Of a DNA stretch of 64,000 bases, positions 57,175 to 64,000 are shown in pieces; position 1 is the stretch's first letter, and each line of letters begins with the position of its first letter. A model generated the notes under the pieces. It had not been told where the DNA came from. It worked only from the letters and a program-made list of their open reading frames with translations, and searched no databases. The translations under genes and the position numbers were made by a program. The stretch comes from Robiginitalea sp. (GTDB lineage Bacteria; Bacteroidota; Bacteroidia; Flavobacteriales; Flavobacteriaceae): assembly GCA_024638915.1 (NCBI GenBank), contig JAHEJJ010000003.1, positions 97,241-161,240 of the forward strand, written 5' to 3'.

Positions 57175-57534
57175 ATGTCCAAAACATCCAAAGAAGATTC
57201 GAAGCCCAAGATCCTATCAAAAGAAGGTCCTGGGATGACCTCCAAAGAAGGTCCGGGAATGACCTCCAAAGAAGGCCCTGGGATGACTTCCAAAGAAGGT
57301 CCTGGGATGACCTCCAAAGAAGGTCCGGGAATGACCTCCAAAGAAGGCCCTGGGATGACCTCCAAAGAAGGTCCTGGGATGACCTCCAAAGAAGGTCCGG
57401 GAATGACTTCCAAAGAGGGGCCTGGAATGACCTCCAAAGAAGGTCCGGGAATGACTTCCAAAGAAGGTCCTGGAATGACTTCTAAAGAGGGTCCAGGGTT
57501 GAAAGCTAAAACCACACCTGAATCCCCTAAATAA
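57175..57534 (+). CDS. Low-complexity protein made of an 8-residue repeat
   Basis: 119 residues: a 14-residue charged start, eleven exact SKEGPGMT units and a twelfth SKEGPGLK, then a short Lys/Pro tail. No signal peptide, helix or known domain; composition is Lys, Glu, Gly, Pro, Ser, Thr and Met with no Cys, Trp, Tyr or Phe, so it is probably disordered. The plus-strand frame is favoured because it opens with ATG after an AT-rich leader and the amino acid repeat is preserved despite synonymous base changes between units. It is read divergently from the TolB-TPR gene (110 bp gap). Function unknown; it could be a DNA tract only. Confidence 0.55.
   Translation: MSKTSKEDSKPKILSKEGPGMTSKEGPGMTSKEGPGMTSKEGPGMTSKEGPGMTSKEGPGMTSKEGPGMTSKEGPGMTSKEGPGMTSKEGPGMTSKEGPGMTSKEGPGLKAKTTPESPK
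57217..57504 (+). repeat. Twelve-copy 24-nt tandem repeat with 72-nt higher order
   Basis: Twelve 24-nt units (core CCAAAGAAGGTCC...GGGATGAC). Units 1-3, 4-6 and 7-8 show the same cycle of third-position variants (CCTGGG, CCGGGA, GGC-CCTGGG), giving a 72-nt higher-order period, while units 9-12 diverge (CCTGGA, TCTAAAGAGG). The tract has no stop in several frames on either strand because 24 is a multiple of three. Confidence 0.97.
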
Positions 57535-57567
57535 GGTAATCAATCCTTTATAAGGACTTACTGACGA

Positions 57568-58077
57568 TCATACTCGTAATACCACTATTTCCATTGTCTG
57601 GCAGTCCAATGACATAAATGTGGCGGGCACGTCCTCCATGCTTCCACCATGAAACCCCATGATGGTACCTGGATTGATCAGTAGTGTATTTCCCAAATAC
57701 TCCTGCGCCAGAGTATGGTTATGTCCATAACAAACCACATTATAACTTCCCTGTTCAGCTAGTTTACGGGCCTTGTCAGGGTAATGGTTCATCGCGATGG
57801 TCTTATCATCGAACTCGCCCATGTAATACTCCCCGTGGATATGGATATTTGAAAAATTATTAGCATTGGCAATGATCGCGGCCACATCACCATCGTTATT
57901 TCCGAGCACCAAATGAATTGGTTTTAAATAACCCTGCCCCAGTAGTTTAATAGTAAAAGGTGCACAGAGATCCCCGCAGAAGAGCATGGCATCGGTTTCC
58001 TGTAACGAATTCATATCCAAAGCTTTTTTCAGGTTCCAAACGTTATCGTGAATGTCGGAAAGGATGGCGATTTTCAT
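57568..58077 (-). CDS. YfcE/MJ0936-type metallophosphoesterase
   Basis: 169 residues with the calcineurin-like metal motifs in order: LSDIHDNVWNL (6-16), CGDLCAP (33-40), LGNNDGD (57-64), and YGHNHT (114-120 region) with an Asn-His ligand pair and NPGT (about 134). Members of the YfcE-like group cleave phosphodiesters; the natural substrate is not known. A truncated relative of its N-terminus occurs at 60601-60726 on the same strand. It converges with the repeat gene (33 bp). Confidence 0.92.
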   Translation of the reverse strand: MKIAILSDIHDNVWNLKKALDMNSLQETDAMLFCGDLCAPFTIKLLGQGYLKPIHLVLGNNDGDVAAIIANANNFSNIHIHGEYYMGEFDDKTIAMNHYPDKARKLAEQGSYNVVCYGHNHTLAQEYLGNTLLINPGTIMGFHGGSMEDVPATFMSLDCQTMEIVVLRV

Positions 58078-58327
58078 ATGTTTTGCTATTTGATACAGAT
58101 CAATAATTATCTAGCTTTATGGAGAACTTATCTATTTCTTTATAAGGGATCTTTAAAATAAGTAAAATGGGTAAATTTTCATGACTGTAGATTAGAATAT
58201 AGTATCTTATTGACTACTCTCTGAGTTTGACCTGTATAAAGTAAAGAATGGAGAAAAAGTTGCGAGCACATTTATACCCCTAAATCTACCCTGAAAGACC
58301 GTATTAGTTCGCAAATAACAAGAAGAC

Positions 58328-59275
58328 ATGACGAAAAGAGAAAAATTACTGGAGGCGATCGATAAAAAATACAAGGCGGTGGGGCAGGACCCGGACGTGC
58401 ATCTTTCGGGCTTACTGCATGCTGAATCAATGACCTATTGGGATTTTATTCAGTTGGATGCACTCCTGGGACTTCAGATCAAGCGCACCCAACATCCGGA
58501 TGAGATGGTATTTATTATGTATCATCAGATCAGCGAGTTGTTGTTTAAAATGATCCTTTGGGAGCTGGGTCAGATCTCACATAACGAAAATATAGAACCA
58601 CAAAGGTTCGTGATGCACCTTATGCGCGTAAGCCGCTACTTTGATATGCTTTCCAACTCATTTGATATCATGGGTGAAGGGATGGAGGTGGAGCAATATA
58701 TGAAGTTCAGAGATACCCTAACTCCCGCCAGCGGCTTCCAGTCCGTTCAATACCGGAAAATTGAGATTGCTTCCACTGAGCTCATTAATCTGATTGATTA
58801 CAGGTTCAGGGAAACCATAGACAGAAATACACCTTATATCTATGCTTTCGACAATATGTACTGGCAAGTAGCCGGAATTAATGCTAAGACAGGCCAGAAA
58901 AATAAGGCGATCCAAAATTTTGAGAAACGATACAAGAAAGAGTTGATCGAGTGGATGAAGGGATACAACGAGGTAAATCTGTGGACCAAGTTTAAACAAC
59001 TGCCGGATGAATACCGTAATAATGCGGAACTACTCAACGCCATGCGCCATTACGATCATACCGTGAATATCGACTGGGTTATGCATCATTATCACGCCGC
59101 GGCCAAGTATTTAGATTCCGGAAAGAAAGCGGCAAAAGCCACCGGAGGTAGTGACTGGCATAAATATATGCATCCCAAATACCAAAAAAGGATCTTTTTC
59201 CCGGAACTGTGGAGCAAAGAAGAGTTGGCAAACTGGGGCCTCTCCAATTTGGAGGGGTACAAGAAGATTTCCTGA
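58328..59275 (+). CDS. kynA: Tryptophan 2,3-dioxygenase family protein
   Basis: 315 residues. FIMYHQISELLFKMILWEL (residues 59-77) carries the HQ/SELxxK core of TDO, the C-terminal region has TGGSDWHKYM and RIFFPELWSKEEL, and the fold is all-helical. TDO opens the indole ring of tryptophan to N-formylkynurenine using heme. Heme-ligand His lies in the DHTVNIDWVMHHYH region (about 249-262), but the exact residue is not assigned here. No other kynurenine-pathway genes adjoin it. The stop (TGA 59273-59275) shares a base with the ATG of an MBL-hydrolase remnant. Confidence 0.92.
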   Translation: MTKREKLLEAIDKKYKAVGQDPDVHLSGLLHAESMTYWDFIQLDALLGLQIKRTQHPDEMVFIMYHQISELLFKMILWELGQISHNENIEPQRFVMHLMRVSRYFDMLSNSFDIMGEGMEVEQYMKFRDTLTPASGFQSVQYRKIEIASTELINLIDYRFRETIDRNTPYIYAFDNMYWQVAGINAKTGQKNKAIQNFEKRYKKELIEWMKGYNEVNLWTKFKQLPDEYRNNAELLNAMRHYDHTVNIDWVMHHYHAAAKYLDSGKKAAKATGGSDWHKYMHPKYQKRIFFPELWSKEELANWGLSNLEGYKKIS

Positions 59276-59418
59276 TGGGCAATAATTTCTCCAATGGAGG
59301 AAATGCTTTAGAAGTTATTTTGTCCACAGGCCTAACTAATGAATGGGAGGAAAAATTCTGCCAGGGATTCTAAAATCTTACCTGGATCCACAGTGCTATT
59401 TATATTAGTTTGTACTAA
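59275..59418 (+). pseudogene. Degraded C-terminal remnant of an MBL-fold hydrolase
   Basis: The frame from ATG 59275 reads MGNNFSNGG, then ALEVILSTGLTNEWEEKFCQGF, an in-frame TAA at 59371, then WIHSAIYISLY and TAA at 59416. It aligns without gaps to two separated parts of the intact MBL hydrolase at 61566: MGDNFSNGG (middle) and TLEETLNLRLSSEWDDEFGQGF ... ISSIYWSLDD (end). So the copy lost the stretch between them and gained a stop near its end. It starts directly at the tryptophan dioxygenase stop codon. Clearly related at DNA level as well. Confidence 0.85.
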
Positions 59419-59442
59419 TTGTATTTAATGCTCGCTGTGGCA

Positions 59443-60543
59443 TTAAAGTGAAAAACCGATCCTTAAGTCCAGGAAATTGGCCACATGCCCGTGTGCTTTC
59501 AGGTTGATACCAGTACTGAGGTTTTTGTTGATCCTATAAACCAGGCCGTATCGCTGATACACATCGGCATGCATAGGATTGGGATTATTCAGATAAACCC
59601 CTAATTGCTGGCTAAAAAGGAATTTACCAAGTAGAAACTCATGGCCGGCAGCTAGTCCTGCCTTTACCGGACTGCTGTCATCTCCTTCCTGTTCAAGCGC
59701 ATAACCTGTGCCATTGTCATACATGATCTCACCACCCAATGTATATGCATTTATCCTGGCAAACTGTCTGCTCCATTTAATTTCCAGTCCTGGGGAAAGC
59801 AGGAATAGATAATCTCTCGGTTCTTCATAGGCCAGAAAAAAAGTAAAATCCAGCCTTTTTTGAGGCGAGCCAATATCCCTCCAGTTGTTGACCTCCCGAT
59901 TCTTAAATTCAAACTCTTTTAGATAATAGGCCAGACCGACACCAATCGAAGGCCAGTTGATCCCCTTATTCGGTTTCCGTCCACCCCCATTAGAAAAATG
60001 ATTAAACACCAGACTTGTGTTTAACAACCAGCGTGATTTTATTCTGAAATGAACCGTACCTCCCAGTTGCAATGGAAACGCCAGATATGTGCTATAACTT
60101 AAGTTATTGGGATTTGAAATGGAATCATATGGGGAGTTCTGATAGGACAAACCCAGACCTGCCCGAACCGAATAATTCACTTTTCCCCGGGCATTAAAAA
60201 CTGGTTCGATGTAAAAGAGCCCTGTTAATCCCTGGCCTAGTATTTCCTTATTGTCGTATCCCCAGTAGGTGAGTGCAATTCCAAGTTTAGGATAACACAT
60301 GCATGACTCCCAGGCTTTTTGGGAAATCTTATGCCATGCAAAATCTAATTCGATCCCGGTGGGATAACTGTCTTTAATGGGTCGCAGCTCACGGCTGTGA
60401 ACAAGGACCGATCCGACATGGAATTTAAGCCCGACCAGATTTACGGCTTTCAAAGAATCGGTTGCATCCTGGGCATAGCCAAATACCATCGAAAAAAGGC
60501 AAATACCCATAAGTAATCTGCCACTTATTAAAGATGACGTCAC
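59443..60543 (-). CDS. PagL-like acyloxyacyl hydrolase (lipid A deacylase family)
   Basis: 366 residues, signal peptide (about 1-25, ending YAQDA). Outer-membrane beta-barrel with NHFSNGGGRKPNKGIN (181-196), the PagL hallmark carrying the catalytic His182 and Ser184 with nearby Asn185. PagL removes the 3-O acyl chain of lipid A; bacterial relatives of this length have an added N-terminal region of unknown role. The protein ends in a barrel-type segment NFLDLRIGFSL. Flanked by two gene remnants (59275-59418 and 60601-60726). Confidence 0.88.
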   Translation of the reverse strand: MTSSLISGRLLMGICLFSMVFGYAQDATDSLKAVNLVGLKFHVGSVLVHSRELRPIKDSYPTGIELDFAWHKISQKAWESCMCYPKLGIALTYWGYDNKEILGQGLTGLFYIEPVFNARGKVNYSVRAGLGLSYQNSPYDSISNPNNLSYSTYLAFPLQLGGTVHFRIKSRWLLNTSLVFNHFSNGGGRKPNKGINWPSIGVGLAYYLKEFEFKNREVNNWRDIGSPQKRLDFTFFLAYEEPRDYLFLLSPGLEIKWSRQFARINAYTLGGEIMYDNGTGYALEQEGDDSSPVKAGLAAGHEFLLGKFLFSQQLGVYLNNPNPMHADVYQRYGLVYRINKNLSTGINLKAHGHVANFLDLRIGFSL

Positions 60544-60600
60544 AAGTAATGGTTATTTGGAGGCAGGTTGTTTCCTTAGCTAATTTACGATCCAATTTAC

Positions 60601-60726
60601 TTATTCACACCATCTTTTTCCAGAAGTTGGAATCTGTGCTTTTTTAATAAAATCATGGAGTATTCCATGCGCTTTTTTAAGGTTCCAAACATGATCGTGT
60701 ATGTCCGATAGAATTCCGATTTTCAT
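60601..60726 (-). pseudogene. 41-codon metallophosphoesterase N-terminal remnant
   Basis: ATG at 60726 reads MKIGILSDIHDHVWNLKKA, 16 of 19 residues identical to the intact gene at 57568-58077 (MKIAILSDIHDNVWNLKKA) and nearly the same at DNA level (about 55 bases), then diverges and stops at 60601-60603. All later metal motifs (GD, GNND, GHNH) are missing, so it cannot be active. The upstream side abuts the start of the SYLF gene. Confidence 0.85.
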
Positions 60727-60788
60727 TGGATCAGTATTTTATAAATCGTATATTGAGAGGATTTAATTTTTCTAAAATATACTATAAA

Positions 60789-61337
60789 ATGAAAACATCA
60801 GTACTTAAAAAGAGCATGTTATTATCATGTCTGTTTGTATTATCGTGCGCACTTAGCAGTCATGCACAATCCAAGCAAAAGATCGCTTCCCTGAAAGAGG
60901 ATGCCAAAGTTGCCAAAGCAGAATTCCTTGAGGCCGACAGGCGGATGGAAGACCGATTTAAAGAGGCCTATGGTTATGTTATCTTCCCTAATGTTGGGAA
61001 AGGCGGTCTAGGCGTAGGGGGTGCAGCCGGAAACGGAATTGTCTACCAGGGAGGTCAGGAAATCGGTATGGCCAAGCTCTCGCAGCTGAGTATAGGTTTA
61101 CAGGCTGGCGGCCAGGCCTATCGTGAGCTCATATTATTTCAGGACAAAGAAGCCCTGGATCGATTTATGGGCAATAAATTTGAATTTTCAGCCCAGGCAT
61201 CTGCAGTGGCCGTGACAGCAGGTGCTTCTGCTGATGCGAACTACAAGGGTGGTGTAATGGTTTTTACCATGCAAAAAGGCGGACTCATGTATGAGGCTTC
61301 TATCGGCGGACAAAAATTCAAATACGATTCGTTTTAA
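60789..61337 (+). CDS. SYLF (YSC84-type) lipid-binding domain protein
   Basis: 182 residues from the ATG at 60789. Signal peptide (about 1-27, ending SSHAQS), possibly a lipoprotein-like start (SCALSS region), then a SYLF domain with EAYGYVIFPNVGKGGLGVGGAAGNGIVYQGG and GLQAGGQAYRELILF, family positions for lipid binding. A frame-open TTG at 60726 would give a hydrophilic 21-residue extension before the signal; the internal ATG is preferred. Function in the bacterial envelope is not established. Separated by 228 bp with no recognised feature from the MBL gene. Confidence 0.9.
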   Translation: MKTSVLKKSMLLSCLFVLSCALSSHAQSKQKIASLKEDAKVAKAEFLEADRRMEDRFKEAYGYVIFPNVGKGGLGVGGAAGNGIVYQGGQEIGMAKLSQLSIGLQAGGQAYRELILFQDKEALDRFMGNKFEFSAQASAVAVTAGASADANYKGGVMVFTMQKGGLMYEASIGGQKFKYDSF

Positions 61338-61565
61338 ACCATTGCCGGCCAGGTGCTGATCTATTCCCCCAAGAATTTGTTGGAAGGCAACAGGTTGTAG
61401 ACAGTGGTTGAGAATATTGCAGTATGGTTGTGAGAATACCTACGATTAAAATCAGGGGTTTGATCACGACGCCTGTCCTATTATTATTTTGCCCGACTTT
61501 AAGAATTATAAGGGAATAAGTTTCCACATGATAATTCTGAGAATTTTTTATATAGAATTTTTGTT

Positions 61566-62453
61566 ATGAAATATACAATCGCTCTTGCTTTTTGTATGAC
61601 AATATCAATGTCTTATGCCCAACGTGATTGGGACAATGTGGAAATAAAAACCGAAAAAGTGGCAGACGATATCTATGCCCTCTTCGGATCAGGCGGAAAT
61701 ATTGGCCTTGCCGTAGGTGCGGATTATGCCTACCTGATCGATGATCAGTTTGCACCGCTATCGGATAAGATCATGGCCGCCGTGCGTGAGAAAACAGATA
61801 AGCCCATAAAGTTCCTTGTCAATACGCATTGGCATGGTGATCATACCGGAGGGAATGCCAAATTTGCAAAAAGCGGCACGGTGATTATCGCCCACGATGC
61901 TGTAAGGATGCGTATGGCAACCGTCCAGGAAAGAGGAGAAGGGAGGTCCTCCCAGCCATCTCCATATGAAGCACTTCCAAAGATTACCTATTCCGATCAG
62001 CTTAAAATACATCTCGACAGTACCCGAACCATGCACATCATGCATGTGAATCCCTCACATACCGACGGGGATTCCTATATCTATTTTCCAGAGAGTAATG
62101 TGATCCATATGGGGGATAATTTTTCAAATGGGGGATATCCGTATATCGATCTCAATTCAGGAGGTGATATAGACGGATTTATCCGGAACCATAATATGGT
62201 CCTTTTCCTGATCGATGATGAGACAAAGATCATTCCAGGGCATGGACCGGTGACCAATAGAAAAAAATTGATGGCCTATCGGGACATGCTGGTGAGATTG
62301 CGTACCCGGGTTAAAAAGGCCAAGTCTTCTGGCAAAACACTGGAAGAAACACTCAACCTGCGCCTGTCGAGCGAATGGGATGATGAATTCGGACAGGGCT
62401 TTATCGATCCAACGGAGATCATAAGTTCCATCTACTGGAGTTTGGATGATTGA
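61566..62453 (+). CDS. Secreted MBL-fold metallo-hydrolase
   Basis: 295 residues, signal peptide about 1-18 (ending MSYAQ). Metallo-beta-lactamase-fold motif HWHGDHTGG (His-x-His-x-Asp-His, about 80-88), NPSHTDGDSYIYF with His, and HMGDNFSNGG (Asp ligand) plus GHGPVTN (final His). Periplasmic; the layout is like subclass B3-type hydrolases and some quorum-quenching or glyoxalase-like enzymes, so substrate is uncertain. A partial degraded relative is at 59275-59418. Converges on the potassium channel with a 14-bp gap. Confidence 0.9.
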   Translation: MKYTIALAFCMTISMSYAQRDWDNVEIKTEKVADDIYALFGSGGNIGLAVGADYAYLIDDQFAPLSDKIMAAVREKTDKPIKFLVNTHWHGDHTGGNAKFAKSGTVIIAHDAVRMRMATVQERGEGRSSQPSPYEALPKITYSDQLKIHLDSTRTMHIMHVNPSHTDGDSYIYFPESNVIHMGDNFSNGGYPYIDLNSGGDIDGFIRNHNMVLFLIDDETKIIPGHGPVTNRKKLMAYRDMLVRLRTRVKKAKSSGKTLEETLNLRLSSEWDDEFGQGFIDPTEIISSIYWSLDD

Positions 62454-62467
62454 AAATTTGGACGTTT

Positions 62468-63217
62468 TCAGGGTTCGGTATTTTTGTCTTTGATTTTAGT
62501 CGCCTTTCTTTCCTGCTCTTCAATTTCTCTGGCTTTAGACAAGGCAGAGGCTACAATACCTGCCGGAATGGTGACAATGCCCACTCCGATGATCACCACA
62601 AAAAAGGTAAAGACCTTACCTCCCACCGTGATTGGGTAAATGTCTCCATAACCTACGGTGGTAAGGGTCACAATAGCCCACCAGAAGCTATGGAAGATAG
62701 AAGAAAACGCTTCTGGCTGTGCCTCATTCTCAAAATAGTAGATCCCGGCTGCGGTGAGGTAGATAAAAATGATCACGATGATCATAAATAAGATTAGTTC
62801 TTCCCGCACAATCCGGGCTGCGATGGTAATACGCTGCAGGGCTCTATGGTAACGAATGAGCTTTAGTGCACGGAATATCCTGAAAATACGAAAAGCTCTT
62901 AAAGCTCGCATATCCAATGCCTTGCTTAGGTAGAAAGGCAAGATAGCCAAAAGGTCGATGATCCCGTAAAAACTAAAAATGTATTGAAAAGGGCGAGGTG
63001 CCATCGCAATTCTCAACAGATATTCGGCCGAGAATATCATCACACAGAAAAATTCAAAATCAGTCAGGAATTGAACAAGTTCCGGACTGTTGTCGGGCAG
63101 GGTTTCTATCGCGAAACTGATAAGCGAGAGTACAATTAGCAATTGAATAAAATAATCGAAAATACGGCCCTGAGGGGTAGCAGGGTCGTTGATCATTTTT
63201 CGGATGAATTTATTCAT
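62468..63217 (-). CDS. Voltage-gated-type potassium channel
   Basis: 249 residues. Six transmembrane helices: S1 (about 22-41), S2 (about 55-75), S3 (about 82-100), S4 with regularly spaced arginines (RALRAFRIFRIFRALKLIRY, about 104-123), S5 (about 138-158), a pore loop with selectivity filter TTVGYGD (about 190-196), and S6 (about 205-228). The C-terminus is a Lys/Glu coil. It conducts K+ and may respond to membrane potential; the absence of a long cytosolic regulatory domain is typical of small prokaryotic Kv channels. Single gene. Confidence 0.95.
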   Translation of the reverse strand: MNKFIRKMINDPATPQGRIFDYFIQLLIVLSLISFAIETLPDNSPELVQFLTDFEFFCVMIFSAEYLLRIAMAPRPFQYIFSFYGIIDLLAILPFYLSKALDMRALRAFRIFRIFRALKLIRYHRALQRITIAARIVREELILFMIIVIIFIYLTAAGIYYFENEAQPEAFSSIFHSFWWAIVTLTTVGYGDIYPITVGGKVFTFFVVIIGVGIVTIPAGIVASALSKAREIEEQERKATKIKDKNTEP

Positions 63218-63419
63218 TGTTGAGTTTTATCGCGATTCCCGATATAAATATAGATCAGAATTCAGAAAATTAATGCCATCTGGGCATTATGCCACCGGTA
63301 TTTCAATGATCTAAGCTGTAAAAAAAGATCTTACCGATTAAAATTCTTCCATGTATGACAATTATCATTGTAGATCACCGAAGGTGGTAGGAAATTTACG
63401 AAGATATTGCAGAGAAGGC

Positions 63420-63455
63420 GGTGATATGATTAAAGAAGGTGATATGATTAAAGAA
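63420..63455 (+). repeat. Two-copy 18-nt direct repeat at the start of the split-barrel gene
   Basis: GGTGATATGATTAAAGAA at 63420-63437 is repeated exactly at 63438-63455, giving two in-frame ATGs (63426 and 63444). The two copies each carry a possible start codon. Confidence 0.95.
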
Positions 63456-63917
63456 GAAGCGGTGATACAGGACCTTAAAACCAGAGAAGCAAAACAATTA
63501 TTAAAGGACAACTATATTGGCTATCTGTCTTATCTGGCGGGAGAATGGCCCTATTCATTACCTATTACGTATTACTACGATAAAGCTAAAAATATCATCA
63601 TCAGTTATGCAAATGAAGGACATAAGATCGAGGCCATGCGCAAGAACCCAAATGTTTCCTTTGGGGTTACTCAGATCGATTCAGTGAGCGAATGGCGCTC
63701 GGTACTGGTGCATGGCAAATTTGAAGAACTTCAGGGGATCGATGCTAAATACTACCTGCATGAATTTGCCAAAGGCGTGAGCAGACTGCTGCGCCGCAAA
63801 GAAGGAAGAGACACCAAAGCCATCAGTGAATTTTCGAGCAAGATAGAGTCGGAACAGGTACCGATTGTTTATCGAATTATGATTGACGGAATGACCTCAA
63901 AATATAGAGATCAATAG
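63444..63917 (+). CDS. Pyridoxamine 5'-phosphate oxidase-like flavin split-barrel protein
   Basis: 157 residues from the ATG at 63444. Split-barrel features: LKDNYIGYLSYLAGEWPYSLPITYYYDK, EGHKIEAMRKNPNVSFGVTQID, and WRSVLVHGKFEEL (about 95-108), then HEFAKGVSRLL. This FMN-binding family includes PNPOx-like, heme-degrading and F420-like proteins; no activity can be assigned. The frame extends upstream to an ATG at 63351, but family members begin near the Met of MIKE..., and an 18-nt repeat duplicates that start (63426 or 63444). It is the last gene in the window. Confidence 0.85.
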   Translation: MIKEEAVIQDLKTREAKQLLKDNYIGYLSYLAGEWPYSLPITYYYDKAKNIIISYANEGHKIEAMRKNPNVSFGVTQIDSVSEWRSVLVHGKFEELQGIDAKYYLHEFAKGVSRLLRRKEGRDTKAISEFSSKIESEQVPIVYRIMIDGMTSKYRDQ

Positions 63918-64000
63918 GTGATATAAGCGAAATTAATGCTCACTACACTAATCAGTAATCCAAGGACTTTTTGCTTTGGCTTCAGCCACAAATATAGAAC

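Noticed and set aside
57217..57504. CRISPR-like array because of the ~24-nt periodicity
   Set aside because: Units are contiguous with no unique spacers, and no Cas genes are nearby.
57135..57543. Minus-strand frames across the 24-nt repeat that give PGPSLEVI- or SHSRTFFG-type repeat proteins
   Set aside because: They exist because a 24-nt repeat keeps several frames open; the plus-strand frame has the ATG and conserved peptide, with synonymous changes in third positions of that frame.
47900..57600. Integrated mobile element with integrase, tRNA or att sites around the TIR/caspase region
   Set aside because: No integrase, transposase, tRNA or flanking direct repeats were seen; island status remains a hypothesis from gene content only.
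60726..60788. TTG start giving a longer SYLF protein
   Set aside because: The extra 21 residues come before the signal peptide and overlap the phosphoesterase remnant; ATG 60789 fits the family.

Overview
The window is a chromosomal stretch from a gliding-type member of the Bacteroidota, most likely a marine-type Flavobacteriaceae. The evidence is the C-terminal half of SprA, two PorP/SprF outer-membrane proteins, a protein with the gliding-motility/type B C-terminal sorting domain, a Bacteroidota-style cytochrome oxidase assembly cluster, and promoters of the Bacteroidota TTG-N(17-21)-TAnnTTTG form. No tRNA, rRNA, integrase, insertion sequence or CRISPR array was recognised. No gene-free stretch exceeds about 300 bases; the largest are near 43.9-44.2, 58.1-58.3 and 61.3-61.6 kb, and nothing was recognised in them.

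Layout. 0-5.3 kb: sprA (partial), gcvH, a VanZ-like protein, a TonB-type energy transducer. 5.5-10.7 kb: oxidase assembly block (ctaB, two subunit III-family proteins, subunit IV, a cysteine-free thioredoxin-like protein, SCO, DUF420, a small CxxC membrane protein). 10.8-20.4 kb: MacB-like efflux block with two permease-permease-adaptor modules, one ATPase and one TolC. 20.4-32 kb: housekeeping and regulatory genes (tsaB, mscS-type channel, DUF255, dodecin, NifU-type scaffold, PorP, vWA protein, LytS/LytTR pair, gamma-carbonic anhydrase, fabD). 32.2-37.6 kb: type B T9SS substrate, PorP/SprF, OmpA/PD40 triad. 37.6-41.6 kb: DUF4212, sodium:solute symporter, acs, an acetate uptake and activation unit. 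41.6-47.8 kb: Nramp-related transporter, SanA-like protein, short barrel protein, bestrophin-like protein, CotH-like protein, PafA phosphatase.

47.9-57.5 kb is the accessory region of most interest. It contains a SLATT-like DUF4231 protein, a triple TIR-like protein coupled to a membrane-anchored STAND NTPase, a convergent operon encoding a TolB-like/TPR membrane protein and a caspase-alpha/beta hydrolase-TPR fusion, and a gene made almost entirely of a 24-nt repeat. By domain content it looks like an NTPase-switched conflict or immune system with TIR and caspase-like effectors; that function is inferred, not shown.

57.5-63.9 kb: metallophosphoesterase, tryptophan 2,3-dioxygenase, PagL-like deacylase, SYLF lipoprotein-like protein, MBL hydrolase, potassium channel, flavin split-barrel protein. 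Two small gene remnants not explained by intact genes lie here: a degraded MBL-hydrolase C-terminus directly after the dioxygenase and a 41-codon metallophosphoesterase N-terminus, each with its intact relative a few kb away.
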